This document shows positions 1 through 12,753 of a stretch of 64,000 nt of DNA, in pieces (position 1 is the stretch's first letter; each line of letters opens with the position of its first letter). The position numbers and the translations under genes are program-made. Below the pieces are notes generated by a model that was given only the letters and a program-made list of their open reading frames with translations, was not told the DNA's origin and searched no databases. The DNA is from Lineus longissimus (lineage: Eukaryota > Nemertea > Pilidiophora > Heteronemertea > Lineidae): contig NC_088310.1 of the NCBI RefSeq assembly GCF_910592395.1, forward strand, positions 28,105,491 to 28,169,490. Direction: 5' to 3'.

Positions 1-2352
1 CAGGTTGATCTATGAGTAGGGTGCCTCTCCCTTGCATTACTCCTACAGCCTAGATTATCCCTTAGACATAGCTTCACTACATAATCTTCGCTTGGATGTC
101 CCCTCGTCTTCAGCCTTTGAAGATTCCTAAATGCTTCCTACTGCTACTTAGGGAGACGATGATTTTCTAAGCCAAATCTCATTAGGAGCTATCAACGTAA
201 GTGCTCCTTGTTTCTCCGATGTTCGTAAGCTCACCTCGTGAAATACGCCGATTCTGCAACAAATGGACACATCCTTATGGGCAATGATGAATGACAGTAA
301 CACAGATGTTCAGCCCTTCTGAAATGTCATTTCAGCCCCTTTTTCTTCCTGTAAACTGGAAAAGGCATTAAACCTAATTCGTTCCGACATGTAGATAGAG
401 TTGCACGCTATATATTGCTAAGTCACTTGTAAATGATTACGGTATTCAGATAAAAAACAAGCAAACCAACGATCAAATAAAATATATAAAAAATCGATTG
501 AGCAATGAGATTTCCTTCAGAGCAAGGTAAGATCTTCCTCAGAGAAAACCATTGTGGCGAACTTTCCTGTTGTTGTTTCATCTCGAAAGGCATGATGGGA
601 GGCTCCGCGCCCTACTTCCGGCGGCGTACTCTCAACGGGACGGTGAGTTTGCTCCACTTCCGCTGCCTCTTCCTAGTTAGATCGTAACAATGCAACTTTT
701 CTCCCCGGGTATTTGGGCTTCTTTTCCACAAAGGCGAAATCCCTTAGATGTTTTTCATTATGGAGTGTGATGGTGAGTTTATTTTTACTCCCTAAGGATG
801 GTTTGGTCCCACGTTTCTGATTAGGCTGTTTTTGTTTTTCGCCCGTCTACGTGCCGGCGCGGATAAGCAAGTGACGACCCGAACCCTCTGACGGTTTTTG
901 GTTTTGTCCTTTAAGTGGATTAATCTCCATCCGACAAAGGTATGTCTTCTGTTTTAAAGACAATGATTACATCATGATCTTGGTTTACCTGGTGGTGTCC
1001 TCCAGCGCAAACAACCGACTAGAACAGTCAAAAAGGCGCATCTCTGTGACATCGACTGGATTCCTGTCCCGACAACATGACCAGTAAAAGACAAGAATCA
1101 GATAGTAGTATGCATCCCACTACTGGAAACCCCGCGGTTTTCACCGGCGTTAGGATTAATTTTATATCAAGTTATTGGCTGGCCAATAATTGAAACTGAT
1201 CAGAAAGCCTAATGTGGGAATTAGAACCTTTAAACCAGCAGAACGAGAACTCCTGGTGTCACACATAATTTCATTTTTGATTTCCTTTTTCAATGACTTA
1301 TGTTAACTTCACCAAAAGGTTATATGATCTCTTTCCAAACTCGCGTGTTCTCAGATAAAAAAGAAGTAAGTTAAAATCTACGACGTTCGAACTTTGTTAG
1401 GTTATAAAAATGCTGGTGCGGTTTTCAAAGCAATTTAGGCCTTCCAGCATCATTTCGTCTTCAGCAAGTTCAAAAGCCATGTTGTTTTTTCTCAGCGAGT
1501 TCACCCACTCTTAACCTGAACTTCTACTCCATTCATAGCTTCAGGAAGTCCGTGCGTTCTTTCGGCGCAACGTTATGGCGGCTACTTATTGCTTTGCCAG
1601 CATCAGCGTTCCTTTGAAATCAAATACTCACTTTAATATAGTCACGTCAACTCCTTTGCAATCCACACGGGCAAATATCGGCAGATTCCCTTTTATCTTG
1701 CCGGAATATCATCAGCCATCGAGCCAGGCATTGACAAGAACACGGACAAATAAAAAAGGTTAATGCGAAATGCATATTAATTCATAATTGCCGTTTCGTA
1801 CCTGCAAACACCGGGTTTGTCTATCCTCCGGAACGGCCGCCATTCCGGCTCGCCCTCAGCTATTTCCTGCTCGGTGGCGGAATCCTCTGATTCGTCTGTT
1901 TTCTGTTAATGAGTCAAGATCAAAGAGTGAGGAACAATACACGCGACATTGATCAGCAGGATCACATGGAAGGACTACGCTGTGAAACACAGTCACGTCG
2001 CACGGTCCGCAACACGAGACAGGCTGGGGTCCGTGTGATGTGGGTTCTTCCAACTCTGGCTCTGGCTGATGCGTCATGCCGGATGTTATTGCAACTTGCC
2101 TGTAATCTCAATACATCATTGTTTGCCGACTTCTCCAATTGATCGTCTGCTCCTCTTAATATCGACCACGCGTCTTTAATTTCAAGCACATATAATTATG
2201 ACTAAACTTAGCTAGGGTGGAGCTGTCCTTTCGCTCGGCCGAAATCTCGGCTGCCGTCCCGGTTTTGGTCTATATTTTAACACCCTCGCAGTGTTTGGTC
2301 GGACAACTAGTACCCTAATTTCGGTATCACCGAACTTGAGCAAAGAAACATT
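1..2352. other. Non-coding stretch, no gene recognised
   Basis: Only short open frames (at most about 77 codons) occur here, several of them overlapping on opposite strands, and none resembles a known protein family. I see no tRNA, no clear tandem repeat and no transposon terminus. The GC content rises from about 1.8 kb onward, leading into the longer open frame that follows. Confidence 0.5.
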
Positions 2353-3111
2353 GTGGGGACGTTATTAGGATGTATCACGTCAAACCCCGTTCATTTCTTC
2401 AATAAATTCGCCATGAAGTTCACTCTGGCTGTTTCTCAAACACATATTAATCATGATATTATGCCAGCTCACTTCCGCAGGTGCACACACAAAGCGTATC
2501 AGAACAATACCGAGTCGATGATTAGACAGATTCTAATGGATTCTCAGGTTTCTCATGTTGTATGGCGATCGTCGGGTAGCCGTGTCCGATGGATCTCCGC
2601 GGGACCTCTGAGGCGGACCGGCGCCCGCTTTGTGCAGCGCTTGTACCAGTCATCTCATACCATGAAATGCGATGACGGCGATGGCATTGGTCAAAGAGAC
2701 CAGAGATCGACAATAACAAGTGATTTTTCAGGTGGATGCTGCTCACTCAATCTGTTAGGGCGGCGCGGGAGAGTTATGCCTCGACTGGGGACGCCGCCTT
2801 GGGTTGGGGAGGCAATTAAATCTCAGCACTGGCAATCGCCCGTTAGTACCTTTGTCACATTTGCGCGAGAGTCTCTCTCCGGGCCCGTTCGTTCGGCGCA
2901 CCCATTGCCAATAAAGGCAACAACCAATCCCGTCTCGCTAGCCGTTCGATTTGACGGTCAGAATTTGCGTCATTTGCTGGCTGGGCAACAACAACTGACG
3001 GTGGCCGCAGCAGCAGCAGCATCATTTCAACAAAAAAGTGCGACCACATCAACAACATTCATTATACAATGTACAACAAGAAGCACCACCACCGCCAACC
3101 AAAGCAGCTGA
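2353..3111 (+). CDS. Unassigned 252-codon open reading frame
   Basis: I do not recognise this frame. It is the second-longest open frame in the window. It lies in a patch visibly richer in GC than its surroundings, which by itself lengthens chance open frames. The product has no signal peptide, membrane segment or zinc-binding pattern that I can see. The middle is rich in Arg and Ser. The C-terminal end is low complexity: a run of Ala encoded by a GCA/CAG triplet stretch near 3005-3025, then Thr/Ser-rich sequence. Part of the opposite strand is also open, and there is no Kozak-like context or neighbouring exon with matching splice sites. It could be a chance frame in a GC-rich, possibly regulatory, patch, or the first exon of an unknown gene. 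I favour chance. Confidence 0.15.
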   Translation: MGTLLGCITSNPVHFFNKFAMKFTLAVSQTHINHDIMPAHFRRCTHKAYQNNTESMIRQILMDSQVSHVVWRSSGSRVRWISAGPLRRTGARFVQRLYQSSHTMKCDDGDGIGQRDQRSTITSDFSGGCCSLNLLGRRGRVMPRLGTPPWVGEAIKSQHWQSPVSTFVTFARESLSGPVRSAHPLPIKATTNPVSLAVRFDGQNLRHLLAGQQQLTVAAAAAASFQQKSATTSTTFIIQCTTRSTTTANQSS

Positions 3112-3774
3112 TTTGGCCGACGGTATTTTAGCCGAGATTTGTACTTGGAGTACTTGAACATGTTTTGGTGCACGTGATGGGGTTGAGAGTTTGAGGAGGG
3201 TGGGGAGTAAGGGAAAGGTTCCGTGGGCTATGTTTCATGTCAACGACGACGCGATCAAATGAAATACACATCGCGAATGTCAATTGGACTACAGGCATAT
3301 AAAGGTTGCCTATATCTTCCTAGATACGAAAGAATATCCATCCCTCCAGTGCTTCGGCTAAGTCTGTCGAAGGCGTCAACATGTCCTATCGAATTCAAAG
3401 CAAGAATAATGATGAGAATTGCCCTTGGCCCTCTCAAAGAAACCGGGTTCTATTTCAAAGCTGCGTCTCCTTTGTAGATACGAAGACACGCGAAGAAGGC
3501 AAGAATGTCTTCGCGAGAAAAGTTGGGGCATAGGCCAGTATCTGGTTTCAATATTTGTTATCTCGTCGAAAAAATGTACAAATGCCACAGAACGCTATCA
3601 AACAAAAGATGGCCTTTCTGAAGATTTAAATGTATGTGTGTTTTTTGGATTTTTTTTATTAAACGAAATGAATACTCTTGCTCAAAGCTGACATGCATGC
3701 ATAAAAACCCTAAAGACCAACAGCACTTGAAACATGATAGACACCCAGCGACTGGTCTCACTTGACTGCACAAA
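3112..3774. other. Non-coding stretch, nothing recognised
   Basis: This holds short overlapping frames on both strands and a T-rich run near 3640-3660. No feature can be supported. Confidence 0.4.
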
Positions 3775-3898
3775 CGAGACAGGTCACAGAGTCGCTCTCG
3801 TGTCACGAAAAAAATGAAAATATTCCTCGAGCGGATTCGAACTCGGAACCCTCGCCACTTACCCCATGCCGTCTTACTCACCATGCCATGGAGCCGTT
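3775..3898 (-). mobile_element. tRNA-derived SINE-like unit
   Basis: Read on the minus strand, this carries a Pol III internal promoter: an A-box-like TGGCATGGTGAGTAAG followed at normal tRNA spacing by a perfect B-box, GTTCGAATCC. The region starts GGCTCCATGG and the B-box is followed by a short tail and an AT-rich stretch. The anticodon arm does not fold into a convincing functional tRNA. It is therefore better read as the tRNA-derived head of a SINE than as a gene. The family is not identified. Confidence 0.45.
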
Positions 3899-5616
3899 GT
3901 TGTAAACCAACATACTATAAAAGTTGACCTTAACCCCGAACGCCATGCGTGAAACATCCTTTTCCATTAGAACATTCTCACCTGATCAAACCGTTGAGTA
4001 CTTTATTGGCCACTCCGTGGCGGCATGAGAATGCTGACAAATTGTGACCGGGACTATCATAGCTTTTAATCATTCCCCTGAGATTTCCTCGGACCATTGG
4101 TCAGTTCGCATCAAGTCATGACAAAGACTTTGCCGACACCGAGACCGATTTACCATGAGTAATCTCATGGTATACTGTCGTCCTGTGACATATCGGTGAT
4201 TAAGGTCCCAGCCAAGTGAGGTTTAGAGGCCAGGTAATATCGAGAAATAACTACTTCTGGCCCGGGATGGTTTAAGGTGGACATTAGCATGACTAAGTCT
4301 CCCATCATACCTCGGCATCTGTTTATTTAATGGAGTTTAATCCGAGGTCGTAAATTATTTAATATGTCGTCTGCCAGTGATGAGTGAGGGAATTTCCTCA
4401 CATGTTGACTCATTGTAAATGGCGCGGTGAGATTGCACGCGACCAACAAAAGATTGATGAAGCGGTGACCGCGTCTGCCATAAGACAATGGAAAAGTCGT
4501 CTGCTGGCAGGAACAAAGGAATGTGTGAGGGTTCGACCCCGTGTCCATGTCCCCGGATGTAGTACATAATAGTACATGTAAAAGATCTTACTGCACACTG
4601 CTGGGCATCGAGGTAAATATCCTCCAGATACTAACTTATCGTGACCCGGCCCAATGTAAACATCATAATTTTTGAAATATGGTCAGTTTCCGGACATTCT
4701 CGCGGTATTTAGATAAAAATGGGCATTAATACTGGTATCACCAAACGCGGAGGATCTCTGAAACATTTGATTACTTAACAAAAACTAAAACCACATTCAG
4801 CAAGTTTACTATGAGTTTTGAAAAAGATACTGGCTTTGCTGTCTTCGGTGATATTTGTTTTGTATGAAGAAGGCAGCTTGGCTCGGGGGATACAATGTAG
4901 TTGGTCGCAAAGTTTAAAAATTCTGTGGCAGAAGCCTAGAAGGCATTAGGAGATGACATTGCCGACATTATCTCTTTGCATTTCACTGCAAGGTTATGTA
5001 TTTGATATGATATTTCTAATTATCATGTTCAAACAAAGCACTGTTTCCTCACTTCCGCTTCTAAACTATGGGAGACAGCACTTACTGAACTATATGATGA
5101 TCAGTAGCAAACAGAGACGAGGACTCTAGCGTACATGCCCAACGGGAAAAAAGTCCCGTTTGAATTCCAGGTCAATGCCCATCAATTCTTTGCTTGAATA
5201 TCTGAAATACCCGGAGCATCTCATGGTATATCACACAGTTTCCGTCTCCTCTCCTCGCCTACCGCTATTTGGCGTAATGACTGCAGCGAACACTCTTGAT
5301 GTTGGCCGACTCTAAAGCTGATAGAAGCATTCTAATGGTGCATTTCATTTCTCTCCGACCAATTAGGTTATTACATAGACCTTTAATCTTCTATTGGTTT
5401 TATAACGTTAAGATAAGTAGCTTTGAAGCCATGGATGAGGATGGTGAATCAACGTTTTCAGAATATTCTAACTTGATTTGTTGTCCTCGGGATAATCTTA
5501 CCTTTTCTGTCAACTTCATTTCCACCGTACCAACTTCAGCTTCACGGGGGGCCCAAGCCAAGCCAACGTCATTTCAACGGGGGCTCAAACCCATACTGGA
5601 CTTCCAGCGTTGTCTG
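3899..5616. other. Non-coding stretch with one perfect hairpin
   Basis: No gene is recognisable. Open frames near 4327-4598 overlap on both strands and have no family resemblance. A perfect short inverted repeat lies at 4151-4172 and is listed separately. A B-box-like GGTTCGACCCC occurs near 4530 but has no clear A-box partner. Confidence 0.4.
4151..4172. repeat. Perfect 9-bp-arm hairpin
   Basis: The arms TACCATGAG and CTCATGGTA are exact reverse complements around a four-base TAAT loop. No T-run or gene end is nearby, so its role is unknown. Confidence 0.6.
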
Positions 5617-6803
5617 GAAGCTGAGCAAAGTCAATACATTGAGGGTCGATGGCTCAAGCTGTGCCTTCCTCAGTCATACAGAGTTGCCGAAAACATGGCG
5701 ACTTCAAAAACCGTGACATTGATAATCTGTATCTATTACTGGAGAAAACAAGAGTTGTGGAATTACACTGAGGGATCACCATTTACGGGCCCTACCTATA
5801 CGGATTGCGAAATCTTCCCGTTATATCAAACACCAGGCGATGGCTACATGTATACGACGTCTTGCTCGTCTAGACCATCAGCAAATTGACTTCATCAACT
5901 TCATTCGAAGACTGAAGCTGAGCAAAGTCAATACATTGAGGGTCGATGGCTCAAGCTCTACCTTCCTCAGTTATACAGAGTTGCCGAAAACATGGCGACT
6001 TCAAAAACCGTGACATTGATAATCTGTATCTATTACTGGAGAAAACAAGAGTTGTGGAATTACACTGAGGGATCACCCTTTACGGGCCCTACCTATACGG
6101 ATTGCGAAATCTTCCCGTTATATCAAACACCAGGCGATGGCTACATGTATACGACGTCTTGCTCGTCTAGACCATCAGCAAATTGACTTCATCAACTTCA
6201 TTCGAAGACTGAAGCTGAGCAAAGTCAATACATTGAGGGTCGATGGCTCAAGCTCTACCTTCCTCAGTTATACAGAGTTGCCGAAAACATGGCGACTTCA
6301 AAAACCGTGACATTGATAATCTGTATCTATTACTGGAGAAAACAAGAGTTGTGGAATTACACTGAGGGATCACCCTTTACGGGCCCTACCTATACGGATT
6401 GCGAAATCTTCCCGTTATATCAAACACCAGGCGATGGCTACATGTATACGACGTCTTGCTCGTCTAGACCATCAGCAAATTGACTTCATCAACTTCATTC
6501 GAAGACTGAAGCTGAGCAAAGTCAATACATTGAGGGTCGATGGCTCAAGCTCTGCCTTCCTCAGTTATACAGAGTTGCCGAAAACATGGCGACTTCAAAA
6601 ACCGTGACATTGATAATCTGTATCTATTACTGGAGAAAACAAGAGTTGTGGAATTACACTGAGGGATCACCATTTACGGGCCCTACCTATACGGATTGCG
6701 AAATCTTCCCGTTATATCAAACACCAGGCGATGGCTACATGTATACGACGTCTTGCTCGTCTAGACCATCAGCAAATTGACTTCATCAACTTCATTCGAA
6801 GAC
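5617..6803. repeat. Tandem array of a 297-bp unit, four copies
   Basis: Four head-to-tail copies start at 5617, 5914, 6211 and 6508, each beginning GAAGCTGAGC. They are nearly identical. Copies 2 and 3 share variants (for example ACCCTTTACG), while copies 1 and 4 share others (ACCATTTACG). This suggests the inner pair is the youngest duplication. The period is a multiple of three, and each unit holds the same 64-codon open frame starting MATSKTV, but an in-frame TGA ends it every time, so the array is not one long repeat protein. It may be a short satellite or a local segmental amplification. The true copy number could differ if the assembly collapsed it. Confidence 0.9.
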
Positions 6804-9799
6804 ATAATTTAATCCATTACACTGGAATCTTGAATGTCTAAACATCAACCAGGAAACACCTTTTGTCTTAAGCTGAAGAACTATAGGAGATACCATTACC
6901 CTCGGCATTATCCCATTGCATTGTCAAGAATGTATAAGTTCATCTTCTTGGTCAATGGTATCAGTTACAAAAACTAGATCTGGATACCATAAATCCGTAG
7001 ATATTTGCAAGCCCGGAGCAGTGGTTTCATAACAAAACATGGCTGAGCTGGGCGAGTTTTTTTCCCAATCTTGTGAAAGGTTGCGTCCATTTACTGTGGG
7101 AAGTGTCTTGTGTCATTGTTATGGCGATGTTGTCTTGCTTTCCTGTAGGCAATATGTAGCTCTTCTGTCCAGAGAGTCAGAACCATGCCGTCAGTTGGGG
7201 ATGCTCGACTTCCTGACTGACCTATGGAGTTAGAACGTGGTCATCGTCTCTCATGAAAGCTCGGGGCAATATAGGAAGGCACTGTTGTAACATTTCCAGT
7301 TTTTGACTGACTTTGAAAAAGCAGATACCTGTGCGTCAGTCCTTCATGTATATTGAAGTGCCCCCTGCCGCAATTCTGTTATTTGCCCCGTCGTCCCGTT
7401 GGTAACCCCTTTTTGAGCCGAAGGTTTCACTTCGCTTTGCCCTTCTAGCTCCACTGCTGGGGAGGTACGGGGTCATGAGGTGGCCGAACACTTCCCCATG
7501 GGAGTAGGGATGGTAACACATGAAGATGAGAGGTGCAACAATTACCGTAAAGTTGACCATATTTGGGTTTTACCGGAAACCATTTTGTAATCTAACATCA
7601 TGGAGAGTTAATAATTGATATTCGATCGTGTCGATTTTTATGAAACACGACTTGCTTCCCCAGAAGTCCTCTTGTTCAAACAATGACCATCGATGTCATA
7701 TTTTTCCATCAAAGTGGTCATTCCGTACTACGGTTTTAAGAACATTGCCAGCTTAGTATAATCCGGTGCATCTGTCTGGATTGGACTGGCAGCCTCAGGC
7801 AGTTGTCTTACTCGATTTCAGTCTGGTTGACCATTGGCAGTTGGCCCTGCGAAAGGGAAATTATGATTAAGGTCCTAGGGGAGATCAAACCTTGCCATGA
7901 TCAGCCACCAAAACCGAGCAAAATAATGAATAAAAACGTCCACATCTTAATCCCATGTTGATCGCTGTATCAAAGGTAATGCTGAAGGCTTATATTTTAG
8001 GACAGGAAATTATGTACTAATTGCAAAATCCCTGGAATTATTTCCATTTCATCACCAGAATGTCAGTAAAAGCTCGAACTTCCTCAGACAGGCGCGATCA
8101 GAGGGATGGGTCGCCTTCTCTGTGACATCGTCTATTATTATGCTGGTGTTGTAATTATGAAAATGAGATTAAAGTACTTGGTAATGGCTGATGTCATCCG
8201 TCTGCAGGATTGTCCCCGAGCTCACGGACATTGACTATTATTTCAGTCGTGGTGACTTGTGCGAATCACCTGACTGGAGATGTTTAATAGAGTTCATGAG
8301 ATTTTTTGGCAGCGAAACCGACGGGCTATGGATGTGCATCTTGTCCCAACACCTTGGTATCCCCTGAATCAGACCGGAACTTTTTTTTTATGCTGATGAA
8401 AGTATGTGTTGGTATAAAACCACGAGAGTCAGCATGGGGTTCACGTGTTGACTTCAGTCGTCACGTGAATTAGGTTTACGGGGTCGATCCGGATGTTTGA
8501 GGTAAAACTGCGGGTTATGTGATTCGATCATTCTGCTGCTTTCGCTATTCCATTCGATCCCAATCCACGCCAACGCGGATGACCTCACAGTTTGAGGTAG
8601 GCGTGTTCACTCCGCCGATGCACGTGCCAGGAGACGGCTAGGTGGTCTTCCTTTCCTGTACCGTTGTCGCAGACTGTAATGTAGACTACGGTAATCTCCT
8701 GCCGATAACTACTGACTATAGCGGAATAATGTATGTGAGGCGTGAGCTATTACCACCTTCTTCTTTGCATCACTCAAAACCAATCGGCAGAAATCTGATA
8801 CAAGCGTAGTGTTTGTAGTGAACTGGACCCATATTTGAGAGTTATCCGACAATTAGGTGTCGGAGCACAATCGGACCCGTTCAACGTCTGTCATTATTTC
8901 GATGGGCTGTGAAATATGATTTGCGTTATTCGAGAGGTTTCCTTTAGAAGTTTATTGATATCAATATCATGTTTTGATTTCCTAATGGTATTTGCCATGG
9001 TTGTTGTGAAGAAATTGGCACTAAATGTAGCAATTAATATTTTAGTTTGTACTTTCATATTATTCGCTTTGTTTTTCTGAGTACAGCACGTTTGTTCAGA
9101 GTATCAATCGACAACCTTTTGCATTCAGACATAAGTTAGTATCACATAGTTAGCCCATTTTCTTTCTAAACTGGAATACTTTTGTTGCTATGCCAATAAA
9201 AATACCGAAGAAAAGAGGCCGCAAAGGAGTTAGAAAAACGGCTTCAAATTAAAGGCCGGGATAAACTTAACGATATACAAGCTATACATGTACAAATGAA
9301 GTATAGCAAGGTCATATTAGCTTAAGATAAGTAATCATTACCGAGAGGTAATTAAAGTGAGTCCCCAGCTTGATTTCCAAGCAACTCTCCATTGGATATT
9401 GCTGCAGCAAGAGACTTGGGTTAGCATAGCACTTGACGATATTAATATGAAGACTTTCGGAATTTATCGTACCATAACAATTCGTGTGGATTGCTTCGAT
9501 GGAGATCAATCGGTGACACTAACATTATCCTTAGTATCGCCTGTGCTTAACGACAATAACTATCTTAACAGATTGATTGTTCTTCCTTCGATCCGAGGAA
9601 GAGCCGAATCCTCGAAATGTTTTCTTTTGGTCAGGAAGCTGAAGCATTAAAATTTTGGTCCGCTTAACATGTTGGTTAAAACTGCTACTTTTGACATTGT
9701 CAAGAGTACGCGCATAAGAATCTGCCTGTTGACGCCCTGATTTCTTCCGACAACCTTGCGAAAACGCCCGTTTCCATGGCAACCACTCTCAAAAACGCC
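6804..9799. other. Non-coding stretch, nothing recognised
   Basis: About 3 kb with short open frames only (60-97 codons), none with a family resemblance and several overlapping on opposite strands. I see no tandem repeat or transposon terminus. Confidence 0.45.
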
Positions 9800-10061
9800 A
9801 AATCCATCCCAGTTTGCCCTATTTGTTCGTTTTCAAATGACGATGGCGTAAAAAAACGGGATCTATGTGGGTCGTGGTTCGTGTGAAGAAATAGGGGGCA
9901 TCCTGCACTTACATGCCATTCCAGTCGCTACATCAAAAAACTCGCATTTTAGTTCAAGCCACACCCGAAATCCATCCCAGTTTGCCCTATTTGTTCGTTT
10001 TAAAATGACAGTGGTTGATGTGAGGTGATAGTGGGGCATTCTGCACTAACATGCCATTCCA
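9800..10061. repeat. Two diverged direct copies of a ~95-125 bp unit
   Basis: The block starting AATCCATCCCAGTTTGCCCT at 9801 recurs at 9969. Both blocks end in ATGCCATTCCA (9913 and 10051). The second copy is about 30 bp shorter because of an internal deletion relative to the first. The shared ends and similar interior support a short tandem duplication or two copies of a small repeat family. No coding content is evident. Confidence 0.7.
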
Positions 10062-11949
10062 CCAAAACTTAGGCCTACATTATGATAAACTTTCACTTGA
10101 GGCGGGGTGTCAACACAGAAAGTGAACAATTTCACTTCATTGGCTTCGACCGATAATTTGGAGTTGGTCTCTAGACAATCTTGAAAATAAAAACTGTGAA
10201 CGACTATGCATTTGCAATTTGCCCGGGCGCGCCTCACTGGAAGATGGATTTTTTGTGTCCCTGTTGGCAGTTTCCTGAAGAGAAAAGGTTTCGGTCTCGG
10301 AGATGAAGCCATGCAGTACTTACTCCATCCTTTACATAGTACGACTTCGAACAATCATTACACCGATTCGCACTCAGAGGGAGATACATTACAAAAGACT
10401 TCAACAATCACCTTTTTTTAATACAGGGATAAAGTATTTCATGGCAAATTTCATAATTACACCCGATGAATTTTTCTACATCGATGCCGCGTCGCTATAG
10501 TGGTAGTCTCTTTTAGCTCAGTGGCGAGGTATAACACGACACCCGACCTGCCCCTCCGATCTCCCAAAGATCAAACAGTTCCGTATTTAATTTATCAAGG
10601 AGTGCGACGATGGTGTCAGATTCTCTCAAACAAGTCACAGGGAAAATTACTTGTTTTTCCAGTCCGGGGAATAAAATCATGCCGATCTCTCGTACCGGGC
10701 GTTTAGGGATTGAAGGAGACTTTAGGATTGACGCACAACGCCGGTAATTGACAAGGCATTGGTCTCTCTAGCTATAAATCTCCTGACAATCATTGAATGG
10801 TCTGGAATATATAGTGAGCTGGACTAATTCTCCAAAGAGACTAAGTTTGCTTTCACACCAGTAATAGAACCGGCTCGGCAGTAGACCGTATAGTTTTTGA
10901 CTACTTTGATTTGAATTCAATTAAATAGTTCATTTCGAGATTAAAGTGTCGGTTTCATTCAATGAAAATAATACCTTTGAAAAATTACACCGCGCAACGC
11001 CCAGTTGACCGGCCGCCGGTAACTGGAGCTGACCTAATTTGAGTGCGTGAACGTCAATACATGTGGTATCATTTTAGCATTTGGAGATACACACTTAGTA
11101 ACAGTATCAGTCGACGGAGACCTACACACTGGCCTGAGCCTGTACATCCACGTTGTTCTAAGCGAGGATGGATGCTCTTTGGTAAGTAAACTGTTGTTTT
11201 CGCATCGTGATTTTCCGTACTCAGAGGTGGTCACATACCGCCTACAACACCTTGTAAACTGTTCCCAACCAAATCACACATAACCGCCTAAACGCCCCCC
11301 CCCCGCTCTCCTCCATCTCACAAGTGCTATTTTCTACATCTTCCATAATACTCCCTCCCCGGCTTCACGTAGGCCTTTACTCGTACAGGTATTTCGATGG
11401 ATTTGTCGGGAATACGCCTGTTGCGTGTGGTCCTGACCTATCAAACGGATATTCGAAAACGGTCCCGTCACCAGTCAGACATTTCTCAGATGTTGTCAGA
11501 TGGGGGTACGTCTAATCGTGTGGACCCTTCCTTCATCATGTTGTGACAAGAAACAAATGACAGTACATTTAGTAATTATGTCAAGAAACAGCGCTACATT
11601 TACATTAACAATATAATGTCCGTAACACTATCCAATGCTAACAGTTCACCGGTTTTAATCTGTGAAAAACCCCTCTGGTAAATGCTTTTTATTATACATG
11701 TATTGGAGTCAATGAACTTGCAACGGGAAGTTTAATGAGGAACCTGAGCTATCTTTCTTACATTAAACTTTAGGTCACTTTTCGAGGAGCTTACGTCAAT
11801 ATTGAGACACCCATCGTTGTCCTCCACCGTCCTGCTTATCCGTTAAGATTTCTCTAAAGGTCCATGCGGAACACCATTTAGGTATAAAACAGGTAGGTTC
11901 ATTTCATGGCAAAAAGGTAAGTACAGTGGCCCTTCGCCTTTTCATTATT
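10062..11949. other. Non-coding stretch with one weak exon candidate
   Basis: Short open frames only. The best coding hint is at 11041-11180 (listed separately). A poly-C run lies near 11291-11300. No recognised gene or mobile element. Confidence 0.4.
11041..11180 (+). other. Possible internal exon ending in a strong splice donor
   Basis: An open frame running through NVNTCGIILAFGDTHL reaches a consensus donor, CTTTG|GTAAGTAAAC, near 11180. The composition looks protein-like, but I recognise no family, the acceptor side is weak (no good polypyrimidine tract), and no partner exon was found. This is a weak candidate only. Confidence 0.12.
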
Positions 11950-12753
11950 AGCTCACCTCTGGGGAGCTTATACAATACCCTGGCGTCCGTTGTCCATTAG
12001 TGGAGCACATTTCGTCACCGCTTGGCTAGATGGCTGAAACTTGGTGTGATGGTAGCTTTGGGCAATATGCCTAGCCGTATTTTTCTTTTTCGCGATATGA
12101 CCTAGTTTCTGGCCTCCAGGCGGCCATATTGGAAATAGTTTTTTGCCATTTTGAAGCTAATGGTTGCACGTAGAGTGACAACATTTTTATGGTGGGTGTA
12201 TCTAATGGGTTAAATGACATATCACCTGGGTTTTTCATTTGACCTACTTTTCAACAAATTCAAGGTCACAGAGGTCAAAGTTCACTAAATCACCGATAGG
12301 TGGCACGTTTCGTTTCTATTTGAGTTAGAAGGTTGTAAACTTGCGATGACATGTATCTAGGGACCCTCTATTCTACCCAAAATGTTTTCTCTCTCGGACT
12401 TCAAATATGGCCGCCAGGCGGCCATCTTGAACATTAAACATAGTCGGATTACAACCAAATTTCATGCGATTGTAGACCTATGTACTCTTTACAAAATCCC
12501 TGATTTTCAGTCAAATCCATCGACCAATATGGCCGCCAGGCGGCCATCTTGAAAATAAACAAAGTCCTCTTACTGCCAAACTAATGATCAGATCAAAATG
12601 CTATACTTAGATGGTACCGGTAATTTTCTTCTGTGCGATTGAGCCGAGAAGAATACTATTATTCAATTGAATCAAAACTGGCGAAACTAGCCAGAAACTG
12701 TTCTCCCCACATCCACTGCAAGTGACATGCATTACATTACCCGAGGTGAGCAC
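11950..12753. mobile_element. MITE-like element with GCTCACCTC/GAGGTGAGC ends
   Basis: The left end carries TAGCTCACCTC (about 11950) and the right end carries its complement GAGGTGAGCAC (about 12743). That gives short terminal inverted repeats around an approximately 800-bp non-coding body. The body holds exact copies of the 19-nt palindrome ATGGCCGCCAGGCGGCCAT at 12417-12435 and 12529-12547, and a variant (GGCCTCCAGGCGGCCAT) at 12111. Repeats with this kind of GCTCACCT start and GGTGAGC end are, from general knowledge, common in marine invertebrate genomes. I see no transposase, so this would be non-autonomous. Confidence 0.5.

Noticed and set aside
4327-4600. Cluster of overlapping frames and a B-box-like GGTTCGACCCC as a tRNA or gene
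   Set aside because: No A-box partner or pairing arms, and frames are open on both strands without family resemblance.
5296-5889. 197-codon frame entering the 297-bp array as a gene
   Set aside because: It runs from unrelated upstream DNA into the first repeat unit, ends at the TGA common to all units, and shows no domain.
10490-10560. tRNA-like TTAGCTCAGTGGCGAG near 10.51 kb
   Set aside because: A-box-like only; no B-box at the right distance and no cloverleaf.
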